Of a stretch of 64,000 nt of DNA, positions 34,861 through 43,493 are shown piece by piece. The position numbers were made by a program, and so were the translations under genes. The stretch covers positions 1 to 64,000 of the forward strand of contig NZ_PGVH01000040.1 in the NCBI RefSeq assembly GCF_004168585.1. Direction: 5' to 3'. Numbering within the stretch: position 1 is the first letter of the stretch; each line of letters opens with the position of its first letter. Origin of the DNA: Shewanella sp. OPT22. Its GTDB lineage: Bacteria; Pseudomonadota; Gammaproteobacteria; Enterobacterales; Shewanellaceae. The notes beneath the pieces are model-generated. The model was given only the letters and a program-made list of their open reading frames with translations. It ran no database searches and had not been told where the DNA came from.

Positions 34861-34896
34861 AGAGGGCATCTACACACATATGTAGAGCCCTTTTAA
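34861..34896 (+). terminator. Terminator after the PqaA-type gene
   Basis: AGGGC-A-TCTACA pairs with TGTAGA-GCCCT and is followed by TTTT. It is shared with the convergent yejK end. Confidence 0.75.
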
Positions 34897-34910
34897 TTCA
34901 ATGTGATTAT

Positions 34911-35939
34911 TTACTCACCTTTCAAGCGTCTATCCAATTGCTCTTTGAGGTTAGCAGGTACACCTTTAATCATAATCGTGTCAGAAATTGGATCATAAAT
35001 CACACGTTCACCCAAATGCTTCCCATCAAAACTTAAACTAACGCCACCACCTGTACCAGAAAACTTTTTCAATTGACGAAGTGTTGCTTTATCAGCAGGA
35101 AAAGACTCATCAAGCTCGTATTCGCCGGTATTCGCAAAATCATAAAACGAATCCATTCCGTCCTCCTCCAGCTCTGAAGCTAAGGATTTCAGATCGATAT
35201 CATCTCCGATGTCAGACTGCTCAGTGCAATAATTAAACACTTTTTCACGTACGTCTTGTTTTTCATCCTTTGTGAGCTCGCTAGAGGATACGAAATCTTC
35301 GACTGCAACCATTAAGTTTTTATTTTGTACTTTAGTATTGACACCTTCGACACAGCCCATAAAATCTAGGAAAAAGTCAGCTACTTTGCGCCCTGCTCGA
35401 CCTCGCACAAATGAAATGTATTTTTTGGACTCAGGATCAGCTTGCAGCTCTGTTAAATCAATTCTGGCTGCCAACTGCAGGTTATTTAAATCAAGATGAT
35501 TATTTTGTGAAAGCTCCATGTCATCTAATACAGTCATTGACTGTTTAGCATTTAACAATGCAACGAACAAAAACTCACTGGTTAAGCTGGTATAGCTTGC
35601 CATCAACAAGAAACCACCTTGGCTGAAGTCATATTTTGCTAACTCTTGCTGCAATAACTGACTCGCTTTGCTTGTAAATTCAACAAAACCTAATTCGCCT
35701 TGACGATATTGAGTTAATTGGTCTGAAAACACAGTACTGGCTTCACCATCTTCTTCAGGTACACCAAAATAACCAAAGCCTTTGCCTGCTTTACTGGTGT
35801 ACGTTTGATGAAGCTCTTCAAGCATTACTTCAACTGCGGAGCCATTAAGTAAAGGCTGTGGACGGAGCCGGCATGTTAATTTACCTTCAGCGGCTTGAGT
35901 GATTTCGTGAATAATGGCTTGGTCAATTGAAATAGTCAT
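34911..35939 (-). CDS. yejK: Nucleoid-associated protein YejK/NdpA
   Basis: A 342-aa protein that copurifies with the nucleoid in E. coli. Family marks: [21 protein letters not shown] near the N-terminus, [28 protein letters not shown] (near 178-197) and [14 protein letters not shown] near 298-311. Near the usual 335 residues. Divergent from yejL and yejM, the same cluster as in E. coli, Shewanella and vibrios; the 75-base gap must hold both promoters. Confidence 0.92.
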   Translation of the reverse strand: MTISIDQAIIHEITQAAEGKLTCRLRPQPLLNGSAVEVMLEELHQTYTSKAGKGFGYFGVPEEDGEASTVFSDQLTQYRQGELGFVEFTSKASQLLQQELAKYDFSQGGFLLMASYTSLTSEFLFVALLNAKQSMTVLDDMELSQNNHLDLNNLQLAARIDLTELQADPESKKYISFVRGRAGRKVADFFLDFMGCVEGVNTKVQNKNLMVAVEDFVSSSELTKDEKQDVREKVFNYCTEQSDIGDDIDLKSLASELEEDGMDSFYDFANTGEYELDESFPADKATLRQLKKFSGTGGGVSLSFDGKHLGERVIYDPISDTIMIKGVPANLKEQLDRRLKGE

Positions 35940-36013
35940 AAGGCGTTAGTGATAGTCATTTAAATTTTCGGTATTATATGCCGCTAATTCTATTCTTTGT
36001 GAATCATTTTTTT

Positions 36014-36235
36014 ATGGCTGTACAATCTAAATACAAAAACGAGCAAATCGAATCAATCATCAATGAAGTTCTTGCTGTGCTAGACAAGCACCAAGCGCCG
36101 ATAGACTTAAGCTTAATGGTACTAGGAAACAGCATTACGCATATTATCGAAAGTAAAATTTCAGAAGAGTCTAGAGAAGCCATTGTTGAGCAGTTTGCAA
36201 CGGCACTTAAACAATCGACTAAAGTTAAGAAGTAA
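36014..36235 (+). CDS. yejL: YejL family (DUF1414) small protein
   Basis: A 73-aa protein beginning MAVQSKYKNEQIESIINEVL, typical of DUF1414, with HQAPIDLSLMVLGNSITHII in the middle. Function unknown. The frame is open 12 codons upstream, but ATG 36014 fits the family N-terminus. It lies between yejK and yejM, as in E. coli. A short repeat remnant separates it from yejM. Confidence 0.9.
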   Translation: MAVQSKYKNEQIESIINEVLAVLDKHQAPIDLSLMVLGNSITHIIESKISEESREAIVEQFATALKQSTKVKK

Positions 36236-36241
36236 TTGATG

Positions 36242-36283
36242 CCTGTGATAGCGCAAGTTGCATCTTGAAGTATCACGGGTATA
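36242..36283. repeat. Remnant of the 30830-31097 element, forms a hairpin
   Basis: GCATCTTGAAGTATCACGGG (36260-36279) plus TATA matches the end of the larger element at all but a few bases. CCTGTGATA (from 36242) and TATCACGGG form a hairpin stem. It lies between yejL and yejM. Confidence 0.6.
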
Positions 36284-36334
36284 AGATAGTTACACTTAAT
36301 CTTTTTTCTTAAAAAGCAGAAACTTGAGCTAATA

Positions 36335-38131
36335 ATGCAAGATAATATCTTTGAAGCAAAAAAACGACTTGGAAGAGATAAAGTATCAAACTTAATCAAC
36401 TGGGGACATTGGTTTGCTTTTTATAATGGCTTACTCGCCATTCTTATTGGCTCAAAATACATTTTAGCTTTAGGTCTACCTGAGTCCGTTGCGGGTTGGG
36501 GATATTTGACACTCTACACCGTCGGCCAATTTTGCTTTTTATCCTTTATTGTTTATTTGGTCTGTTTATTTCCAACAACCCTATTACTTCCCTACTCTAG
36601 AATCTTAAGAGGTTTTGCAGCCATAGTAGCTACAATAGGTTTGACGACACTGTTGTACGACACCAAGATCTTTGAAGTTTACGGAATCCATCTAAGTCCT
36701 TTTGCTGTTGACCTTGCATGGACTGACCTCAACGCATTATTCCACGGCTATTCGTATTTTATTACCCCGATTATCATCCTTGTCATCGAGCTCACACTTG
36801 CCAACTACTTGTGGAAGCGAATTAATAAAATCCAAAAACGCAATAATGGCCCAAAAGTGTTAGCGGTTTTAGGTACGTGTTTCATAGGAAGCCACTTAAT
36901 TCATATTTGGGCTGATGCTGCCAATGTCATTGATATTACTCGATTCGATGAAGCTTATCCGCTTTCTTACCCTGCAACGGCTAAAAGTTTTATGGAAAGA
37001 CATGGGATAGAGAGAAGGCAAAGCTCTCTGTCAAAAGTTGGAAGCGAAACAACTCTTGAATATCCACAAGTCGCCATGCAGTGCACTGCTGAGACGAAGC
37101 CAAATGTTCTTTTCATCTCCGTGACCAGTTTGCGCAAAGATATGCTTAATAAAGAGACTATGCCGTTTTTGTCTCAGTATGCGCAAAATAACATAGATTT
37201 CACTCATCATTTTTCTGGTGGTAACGGCTATAACAGCAGTATGTTTTCAATTTTATACTCGCTCCAAACCTCGTACATGGACTCTGATTTATTTGCCTTT
37301 AAAACGCCTGTGCTAACGCAAGAATTTAAACATCAGGGTTACGAGTTAGGACTGTTTAATTCAAAAAGCTTTAGTCGTAATGTTGAGCCACTTGCCATGT
37401 TTAATGATTTTGATAAACATTTGGTTAAACCACATCATAACAATGCCATCGCAGATGCCAGTATTATTGAAAGCTTTAAAACATGGAAAACAAAGCAACA
37501 TCAACCTTGGTTCGCTTTAGTCAATTTAAATGCGACGGAAACTTATGACACGCCTGTAGGCTATCTTGGTATCAAAACCGTAAAAACGCCTGCAAACTAC
37601 AAACCCGCACAACGGGTATTATTTAATCAATACCGTCAATCAGCAAGCTACGTTGATAAACAGCTTAAAAACCTCATCGCTAATATTTCCCGAGATACGA
37701 TCGTAGTGGTTACAGGTGCAAACGGTGCTGTTTTTGATCTCAAGAACGATTACAAAGATTCTTTGTCACCTCAAAATGTAGAAGTGCCACTCGTTATACA
37801 TTGGCCTGGTAAAGGCAAACAGGTAGTTAACTACCGTACTACACATTACAATATTGCCCCGACTTTATTAAAGCGTGTGCTGGGTTGCTCCAACCCAGAT
37901 ACTGATTATAGTTCTGGTCATAATTTGCTTAAACCTAACCCGAATGATTGGGTTTACGTTGGAGATCAACGAGTCTTTGCTATCTATCAACAAAATGAAA
38001 TTACCGTAATAGATAGACATGGCAAGTATCGTATTTATGATATTAATTTCGAAAATCGCCTTCATAAAAAACTGCGCGCTCCAGAGCTGATCCAAGTCAT
38101 GCGTGAAGGTCGCCGTCTTTATAACAATTAA
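36335..38131 (+). CDS. yejM: Inner-membrane sulfatase-like protein YejM (PbgA/LapC)
   Basis: A 598-aa protein: five membrane spans in the first 190 residues (DUF3413 part), then a periplasmic alkaline-phosphatase-superfamily domain from about 255 (NVLFISVTSLRKDMLNKETMP, SGGNGYNSSMFSILY). In E. coli it senses lipid A at the outer leaflet of the inner membrane and, through LapB, restrains LpxC breakdown by FtsH. It is not a working sulfatase. Length fits (E. coli 586). Follows yejL. Confidence 0.92.
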   Translation: MQDNIFEAKKRLGRDKVSNLINWGHWFAFYNGLLAILIGSKYILALGLPESVAGWGYLTLYTVGQFCFLSFIVYLVCLFPTTLLLPYSRILRGFAAIVATIGLTTLLYDTKIFEVYGIHLSPFAVDLAWTDLNALFHGYSYFITPIIILVIELTLANYLWKRINKIQKRNNGPKVLAVLGTCFIGSHLIHIWADAANVIDITRFDEAYPLSYPATAKSFMERHGIERRQSSLSKVGSETTLEYPQVAMQCTAETKPNVLFISVTSLRKDMLNKETMPFLSQYAQNNIDFTHHFSGGNGYNSSMFSILYSLQTSYMDSDLFAFKTPVLTQEFKHQGYELGLFNSKSFSRNVEPLAMFNDFDKHLVKPHHNNAIADASIIESFKTWKTKQHQPWFALVNLNATETYDTPVGYLGIKTVKTPANYKPAQRVLFNQYRQSASYVDKQLKNLIANISRDTIVVVTGANGAVFDLKNDYKDSLSPQNVEVPLVIHWPGKGKQVVNYRTTHYNIAPTLLKRVLGCSNPDTDYSSGHNLLKPNPNDWVYVGDQRVFAIYQQNEITVIDRHGKYRIYDINFENRLHKKLRAPELIQVMREGRRLYNN

Positions 38132-38150
38132 TGGTTAAACCTAGATTAAT

Positions 38151-38570
38151 ATGTGGTATCAAACTGAAATTCGATTATCTGCAAAAACTCGTGGATTTCA
38201 CTTAATTACTGACGAAGTGATTCATCAACTGCCAGAGATACAAAATCTTGGTATAGGCTTGTTGCACTTATTCATTAAGCATACTTCAGCTTCATTAACC
38301 CTTAATGAAAATGCAGATCCTACTGTCCGCCAAGATTTTGAAAGTTACTTTAATCACTCAGTAAAAGAGAACGAACCATACTATAAACACACTTATGAAG
38401 GCAGTGACGACATGCCTGCCCACTTAAAGGCAAGCTTACTAGGAAGTAGTGTCACTATTCCAATTACTAATGGCAGTTTAAATACAGGGATTTGGCAGGG
38501 CATTTACCTCGGTGAACACCGTGATTATGGTGGTTCTAGAACCCTGGTAGCAACAATTCAGGGTAAATAA
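38151..38570 (+). CDS. YjbQ family (UPF0047) protein
   Basis: A 139-aa beta-rich protein: IKHTSASLTLNENADPTV (near 42-59), EGSDDMPAHLKASLLG (near 83-98) and GIWQGIYLGEHRD (near 113-125) are the family motifs, with His residues that suggest a metal site. Some members show weak thiamine-phosphate synthase activity, but the real role is unknown. Begins 19 bases after yejM and reads with it. Confidence 0.9.
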   Translation: MWYQTEIRLSAKTRGFHLITDEVIHQLPEIQNLGIGLLHLFIKHTSASLTLNENADPTVRQDFESYFNHSVKENEPYYKHTYEGSDDMPAHLKASLLGSSVTIPITNGSLNTGIWQGIYLGEHRDYGGSRTLVATIQGK

Positions 38571-38596
38571 GTAAAGCAATGAACGTGTTAAGTTTG

Positions 38597-38998
38597 TTAT
38601 GCAAGCTTCATTAGTACTTCTACGCTACTTTTCCCAAACTCTCGAGTTAAACCTAAAGTGCTACCATTAGCGTTCAGTGTCACTGTTGATGTTTTTTGAT
38701 CATAATTTACTTCCATTTGAATTCCATACCTTGAAGCATCATATGACATAGGCGTTAGTTTGACGGTCCACTGTAGTACATCTTCAGATTTATGAGTACT
38801 GTCAACAAGTTGCTCTTTAAAATTTGACGCATCTTCCTTTAAATTAACATGTTTAAAGAAGTCGACGACGATACTCTCCAACCCACTCTCACAGTGTTCA
38901 TAAACACGCTCTGTTGCAGTAGCTGCTTTTTCATTGCTCTCAGAAGGTAAAGGAGCTTGAGTTCCCAGTTGATGAATAGATTCTTTTACACCTTCCAT
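38597..38998 (-). CDS. Small acidic protein of unknown function
   Basis: A 133-aa soluble acidic protein with no signal peptide. The N-terminal 60 residues are helical and charged; the rest is strand-rich (WTVKLTPMSYDASRYGIQM and STVTLNANGSTLGLT) and ends in a helix. Size, charge and fold order are compatible with a small chaperone-like protein, but I recognise no family. It is alone on the minus strand between yjbQ and a lipoprotein gene. Start ATG 38998 has TGGAAT as a weak ribosome-binding site. A 210-base AT-rich gap lies upstream. Confidence 0.6.
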   Translation of the reverse strand: MEGVKESIHQLGTQAPLPSESNEKAATATERVYEHCESGLESIVVDFFKHVNLKEDASNFKEQLVDSTHKSEDVLQWTVKLTPMSYDASRYGIQMEVNYDQKTSTVTLNANGSTLGLTREFGKSSVEVLMKLA

Positions 38999-39210
38999 CG
39001 CATAATTCCATCAATAATATGAAAAGCATAATGATATTTATAATTTAAAATCAGCGCTATATTTAATCCTACTATATCAGTTAATAATTGAATGCGAACT
39101 GCCGCCTTACAAAGTCGAGTAAGGACATAATATTTTTTTCTTAACACTAAAGTGTTAACATTAATTTTACAAAATCACTCGGACTTTATAAACGAATCAG
39201 GGGAAGGTTC

Positions 39211-42200
39211 ATGAAAACCCTCTATAACTATAAATATTTAAGCGCTACTATTGCTTCAATTCTACTGTTATCAGCTTGTGGTGGAGGTTCTTCTGATAAA
39301 AATGAACCTACTAAGCCTGCCCCTATTCCTAGTGGCAATACAGCACCAACAATCATTGCAACACAATTTTCTGTTGACGAAGATAATACACTCTCTTCAA
39401 ATATCGATTTCAGTGACGCCGATGGTGACTCTGTCACGCTCAATATAATAACGGCCACTAAAGATGGTGAACTCACATTAAGCAACAACGGTAGTTTTTC
39501 TTACTCTCCAGCAGAAAATTTTAATGGTACTGATAGTTTTGTTATCAAAGCCAATGACGGTAAAGATGATTCAGCTCAAACAACCTTTCAGATTACCATT
39601 ACACCTGTAAACGACATTCCAGAAGTTGCTGAAATTACTGAGCTATCATCAAGAAATTCTGTGCTTGAATTTACGATCAATGCAACAGATGTCGATGGTG
39701 ATAAGTTGTCATATCAAGCATCTGCTGAGCCAAAGTATGGAACCATTAACTTCAGTGATTCAGGCGTCGCTACCTATACGCCAACAGAAGGATTATCAGG
39801 ACAAGAAGATTTTGAAGTTAACGTTTCTGATGGTTCAGCTACTGTAAGCACTTCAGTTATTATTGAAAATAACCTTGCTTATCATGGTACAGTGACCGCT
39901 GATGAGCTTTCTGGTGTTGAAGTTTTTCTCAGTTCAACGTCAGAATTACTCAGAGCAGAACCAGACGCTTCAGGTAACTTTAAATTTTACACAGCTTCTG
40001 ACAAGCCTTTTGCTGTTAAAGCACAAAAAGCGGGTTATAAATCTGCGCCATCAAAGTTTGTTGATCTTCAAACGGCCTCATTGAAGGCATCTCCACAACT
40101 TTCTAACTCAACAGAAGACAACGTATTTGAGCTAGAAAAAATTGAAGGCGATAACTTTACCTATCATTGGGAAGAAGATCAGTCCACAGCAGGCAGTGAA
40201 TACTCAGCGAACGTAAATCAGCCGATTGTCGTTGAGTTTCTCGATGAAGAGTTAACACCGATTGATCAAGCCGCTGCCGATAAACTTCGCCACGATTACA
40301 ATATCATTTTAGTGAATTCTGATGATGCTAAATGGTCACAAGAGCATGCTTATCGCATTCTCGAGACAATGAAATCAGTCCCTCAGCAGCAACGTGATTC
40401 ATATGAAGAACAAACACTTACGCCAAGTAAATGGTCACTTACCGATGAATTCATACAAGACGACATTACGATTTCAACAACCAACGACCATAAATCTGTT
40501 ACGGTTTCGTCTGCAGCTTTTGTCAATGCGACACCAAAACTTGCCCTTGCCGATGGCAGACGAGGGATTTTCTACTCACAACGACTTCATCATGCATTAG
40601 TTCGATATGTTACCAATAATGGACAAGATAAGGCGGCTGTCGAAAAAATTCTTAATGACCGCTTCGGTATCAGTTCAAAAATTTCAAGTTATCCAACATT
40701 AACGCGTAACACGACAAATGAAGATGCAGGTCGTTTCCAACAATTCCATTCTGATGAGATTGTACGAATCATCAATATGTTTGAAGAAATGCCAAAAGGC
40801 ATGCACAAACTGGCTGACCTAAAATATCTCGCTCGCCGCCTCAACGGTACACCACACCCTATCTACCCAACAGCAGCCGCAGTTGCATGGCCTTCTGAAA
40901 CTTATATCGAGTTTATGGAAACAGCATTTACGGCAAGTACTGTGGCACATGTGCACCGTCTGATTATTCATGAGAAAGCGCATTTTTTATGGGCGAATCA
41001 CTTTGATCAAGAACTAAAAGATCAATGGATCGAACTTGGTGGTTGGTATTTTGAGAACGGTGAATGGTTCACCACAAAGCAAACTGAATTTGTATCAGCT
41101 TATGCGCATTCAGAAAATCCAAACGAAGACATGGCTGAAACCATTGCTTATTTTGTGGTAAATCCAGACAAATTGCGCAGTCGCTCAATTGCAAAGTATG
41201 AATTTGTGCGTGACCGCATTATGCAAGGCAGCTTTTATCTTTCGCAAATTCGTGATGACTTAACTTTCCAAGTCTATAACCTTTTTCCTGACTATGTGTT
41301 CCCAGGAAAAATAAAGCGCGTAGACATCAGTGTTGCAAGTACTGCTGACGAAGATAAAACCGTGACAGTAGAGCTGGAATTACATGCTTTGAGTAAAGAT
41401 CTTGAAGGTGCTAAACACGCATATACAAGAATATTCAGTGAAACAGGAACCTATGTCGATCTCTATATGTACCCAACTAATGGACAAAATTTGGGAACAG
41501 TACTTAGAGGTAGCTTCTCACTCAGTAAATTGGCGAAAAGTGGTTTCTGGAGACCGGAACAAATCGTAATTGCTGATGAAGTGGGCAATGAGAGGTTTGC
41601 AGGCCCTAACGATTTCGGCTGGAAACTATTTGTAAATAATAGTCTCGAAGATCTCATTCCACCTAAATATGTTGCAAACACAGCTTCTCTTGCTAAATCA
41701 ACATCGTCACGTGAAGGGAAAGAGGTTCAAATCATCACAGCCCAATGGCAGGTTGATGAAAATACTGAAATGGCCAGCAATGGTGCATGCTATGCATCAA
41801 TGAATGATCAGATACCCGATACTTATCGAGTTGAAGAGCATGGTGCCTACAATGCATCCACGGCGACATGTTCAATTCAATTTATCATGCCGCATTACAT
41901 GCCTTCTTCAACGTATTCAATGAATTTCATTAAGATGAAAGATAAAGCGTTGAATACTCAAGGGGTGTATTTCACTAACCCTGATCATGGTTTGAGAGAC
42001 GAGGATGTAATTATTGACGAACAACCTCAATCGATTGAATTAGTAACCAATAGTCCAGATCTGGAATCACCTGAGTTAGACTTGAACGATATTCAAGTAT
42101 CTGCCACGCCAGTTAACCCAGCTGCACCAAATGGTGAAACAGAAGTAACCATCACCTTTAAAGTGCGTGACAATATTTCAGGTTACAACGTGGCTTCATT

Positions 42201-42441
42201 ACAACTAAGAGACCCGCAAGGTGTTGAGCATCATGAATGGGCATACAATGAAGGTACATGGGCTCTATTTCCAACATCTGATCCTACTCAATGGAAGACA
42301 TATACCCGTACAATTATACTTCCCGCCGGTTCTACTCCAGGCACTTGGGGAGTGAGTGAAATGACCATTTATGATCGTGCAGGTAACTTCCAGCGAAATG
42401 ATTTTACTGAAATTGTCCATTTCGATGTTCTTGACGATTAA
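39211..42441 (+). CDS. Large lipoprotein with cadherin-like domains and a metalloprotease-like domain
   Basis: A 1076-aa exported lipoprotein (lipobox LLLSAC, Cys 23, then a GGGSS linker). Two tandem-95/cadherin-like beta domains follow: 44-133 (SVDEDNTL, DADGDSVTL, FNGTDSFVIKAND) and 136-220. Then a small domain with a carboxypeptidase-regulatory look (225-290), and a peptidase-like domain with HEKAH at 587-591 and ENPNEDMAETIAYF at 635-648. That pair of motifs resembles the anthrax lethal factor (M34/ATLF) type zinc site. Two more beta domains end it (from about 700). It is likely on the cell surface. Own terminator. Confidence 0.75.
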   Translation: MKTLYNYKYLSATIASILLLSACGGGSSDKNEPTKPAPIPSGNTAPTIIATQFSVDEDNTLSSNIDFSDADGDSVTLNIITATKDGELTLSNNGSFSYSPAENFNGTDSFVIKANDGKDDSAQTTFQITITPVNDIPEVAEITELSSRNSVLEFTINATDVDGDKLSYQASAEPKYGTINFSDSGVATYTPTEGLSGQEDFEVNVSDGSATVSTSVIIENNLAYHGTVTADELSGVEVFLSSTSELLRAEPDASGNFKFYTASDKPFAVKAQKAGYKSAPSKFVDLQTASLKASPQLSNSTEDNVFELEKIEGDNFTYHWEEDQSTAGSEYSANVNQPIVVEFLDEELTPIDQAAADKLRHDYNIILVNSDDAKWSQEHAYRILETMKSVPQQQRDSYEEQTLTPSKWSLTDEFIQDDITISTTNDHKSVTVSSAAFVNATPKLALADGRRGIFYSQRLHHALVRYVTNNGQDKAAVEKILNDRFGISSKISSYPTLTRNTTNEDAGRFQQFHSDEIVRIINMFEEMPKGMHKLADLKYLARRLNGTPHPIYPTAAAVAWPSETYIEFMETAFTASTVAHVHRLIIHEKAHFLWANHFDQELKDQWIELGGWYFENGEWFTTKQTEFVSAYAHSENPNEDMAETIAYFVVNPDKLRSRSIAKYEFVRDRIMQGSFYLSQIRDDLTFQVYNLFPDYVFPGKIKRVDISVASTADEDKTVTVELELHALSKDLEGAKHAYTRIFSETGTYVDLYMYPTNGQNLGTVLRGSFSLSKLAKSGFWRPEQIVIADEVGNERFAGPNDFGWKLFVNNSLEDLIPPKYVANTASLAKSTSSREGKEVQIITAQWQVDENTEMASNGACYASMNDQIPDTYRVEEHGAYNASTATCSIQFIMPHYMPSSTYSMNFIKMKDKALNTQGVYFTNPDHGLRDEDVIIDEQPQSIELVTNSPDLESPELDLNDIQVSATPVNPAAPNGETEVTITFKVRDNISGYNVASLQLRDPQGVEHHEWAYNEGTWALFPTSDPTQWKTYTRTIILPAGSTPGTWGVSEMTIYDRAGNFQRNDFTEIVHFDVLDD

Positions 42442-42464
42442 TTCTCTTCAAACACCATAAAATG

Positions 42465-42500
42465 AACATCCGAGCTCAGCAATGACTCGGATGTTTTTTA
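42465..42500 (+). terminator. Terminator after the large lipoprotein gene
   Basis: AACATCCGAG and CTCGGATGTT form a 10-bp stem followed by TTTTTATT. Confidence 0.9.
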
Positions 42501-42601
42501 TTCAACACAAAAAATTCACAAATAATTACATATTGCAAAATGATTAAGTGGGCTGTTACTGATAGCATTTAACACTTTTACAACAATATGGATTTGTTAA
42601 G

Positions 42602-43483
42602 ATGCTAAAAATCACAGGGCTAACTAAAACCTACGACAATGGGGTTAAGGCGCTTGATGGCGTAAACCTTAATATAGACAAAGGCATGTTTGGTTTACTT
42701 GGACCAAACGGCGCCGGGAAGTCATCATTAATGAGAACGATCGCTGGACTGCAAGATGCGGATGCTGGTTCAATCAACTTTAACGGTATTGACGTTCTCT
42801 CAGACCCACAATCTCTGCGTAAAACGTTAGGTTATTTACCGCAAGATTTTAATGTCTATCCAAGAATCAGTGCATTCGATTTATTAGATCACTTAGCCGT
42901 CCTTAAAGGCTTAAATAACAAGAAAGAGCGTAAAGAAGTTGTTGAAAACTTACTCGCTCACACCAACCTCTTCCAGCATAAGAATAAAGCTGTTAGTGGA
43001 TTCTCAGGTGGTATGCGTCAACGCTTTGGTATTGCTCAGGCTTTACTGGGTGATCCTCAATTATTGATTGTCGATGAGCCAACAGCAGGGCTTGATCCTG
43101 AAGAGCGTAACCGTTTCCATAATTTACTTGTTAGCTTAGGCGAAGAAAAAGTAATTATTCTTTCTACGCATATCGTAGAAGATGTGTCAGAGCTCTGTTC
43201 AAACATGGCAGTGCTTGCCTCAGGTAAAATTTTACTTGAAGGCCACCCTCAGAAACTTGTTCATTCGTTGAACGACCAAATCTGGACTAAGACGTGCAGC
43301 CAACAAGAGGCACAAGAGTTGGAATCTCAACTGTCAGTCATTTCAAAGCGCTTATTTGCAGGGAAAACCATCATTAATGTATTGGATTCAGAATGCCCTG
43401 ATGGATTCACTCCTGCACAAGCTGACTTAGAAGATTTGTATTTCTCTACCTTACACAACCACCGCAATCCAACAGCGGCATAA
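42602..43483 (+). CDS. ABC transporter ATP-binding protein (ABC-2 type exporter)
   Basis: A 293-aa ATPase: Walker A GPNGAGKSS (near 34-42), Q-loop in GYLPQDFNVYP, signature FSGGMRQRFGIAQAL (near 136-150), Walker B LLIVDEPTAGLDPEE (near 156-170) and the STHIVEDV H-loop. A regulatory tail of about 75 residues follows. It pairs with the fused permease-peptidase that starts 10 bases downstream. Substrate unknown. Confidence 0.9.
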   Translation: MLKITGLTKTYDNGVKALDGVNLNIDKGMFGLLGPNGAGKSSLMRTIAGLQDADAGSINFNGIDVLSDPQSLRKTLGYLPQDFNVYPRISAFDLLDHLAVLKGLNNKKERKEVVENLLAHTNLFQHKNKAVSGFSGGMRQRFGIAQALLGDPQLLIVDEPTAGLDPEERNRFHNLLVSLGEEKVIILSTHIVEDVSELCSNMAVLASGKILLEGHPQKLVHSLNDQIWTKTCSQQEAQELESQLSVISKRLFAGKTIINVLDSECPDGFTPAQADLEDLYFSTLHNHRNPTAA

Positions 43484-43493
43484 GGGGAGCAAC

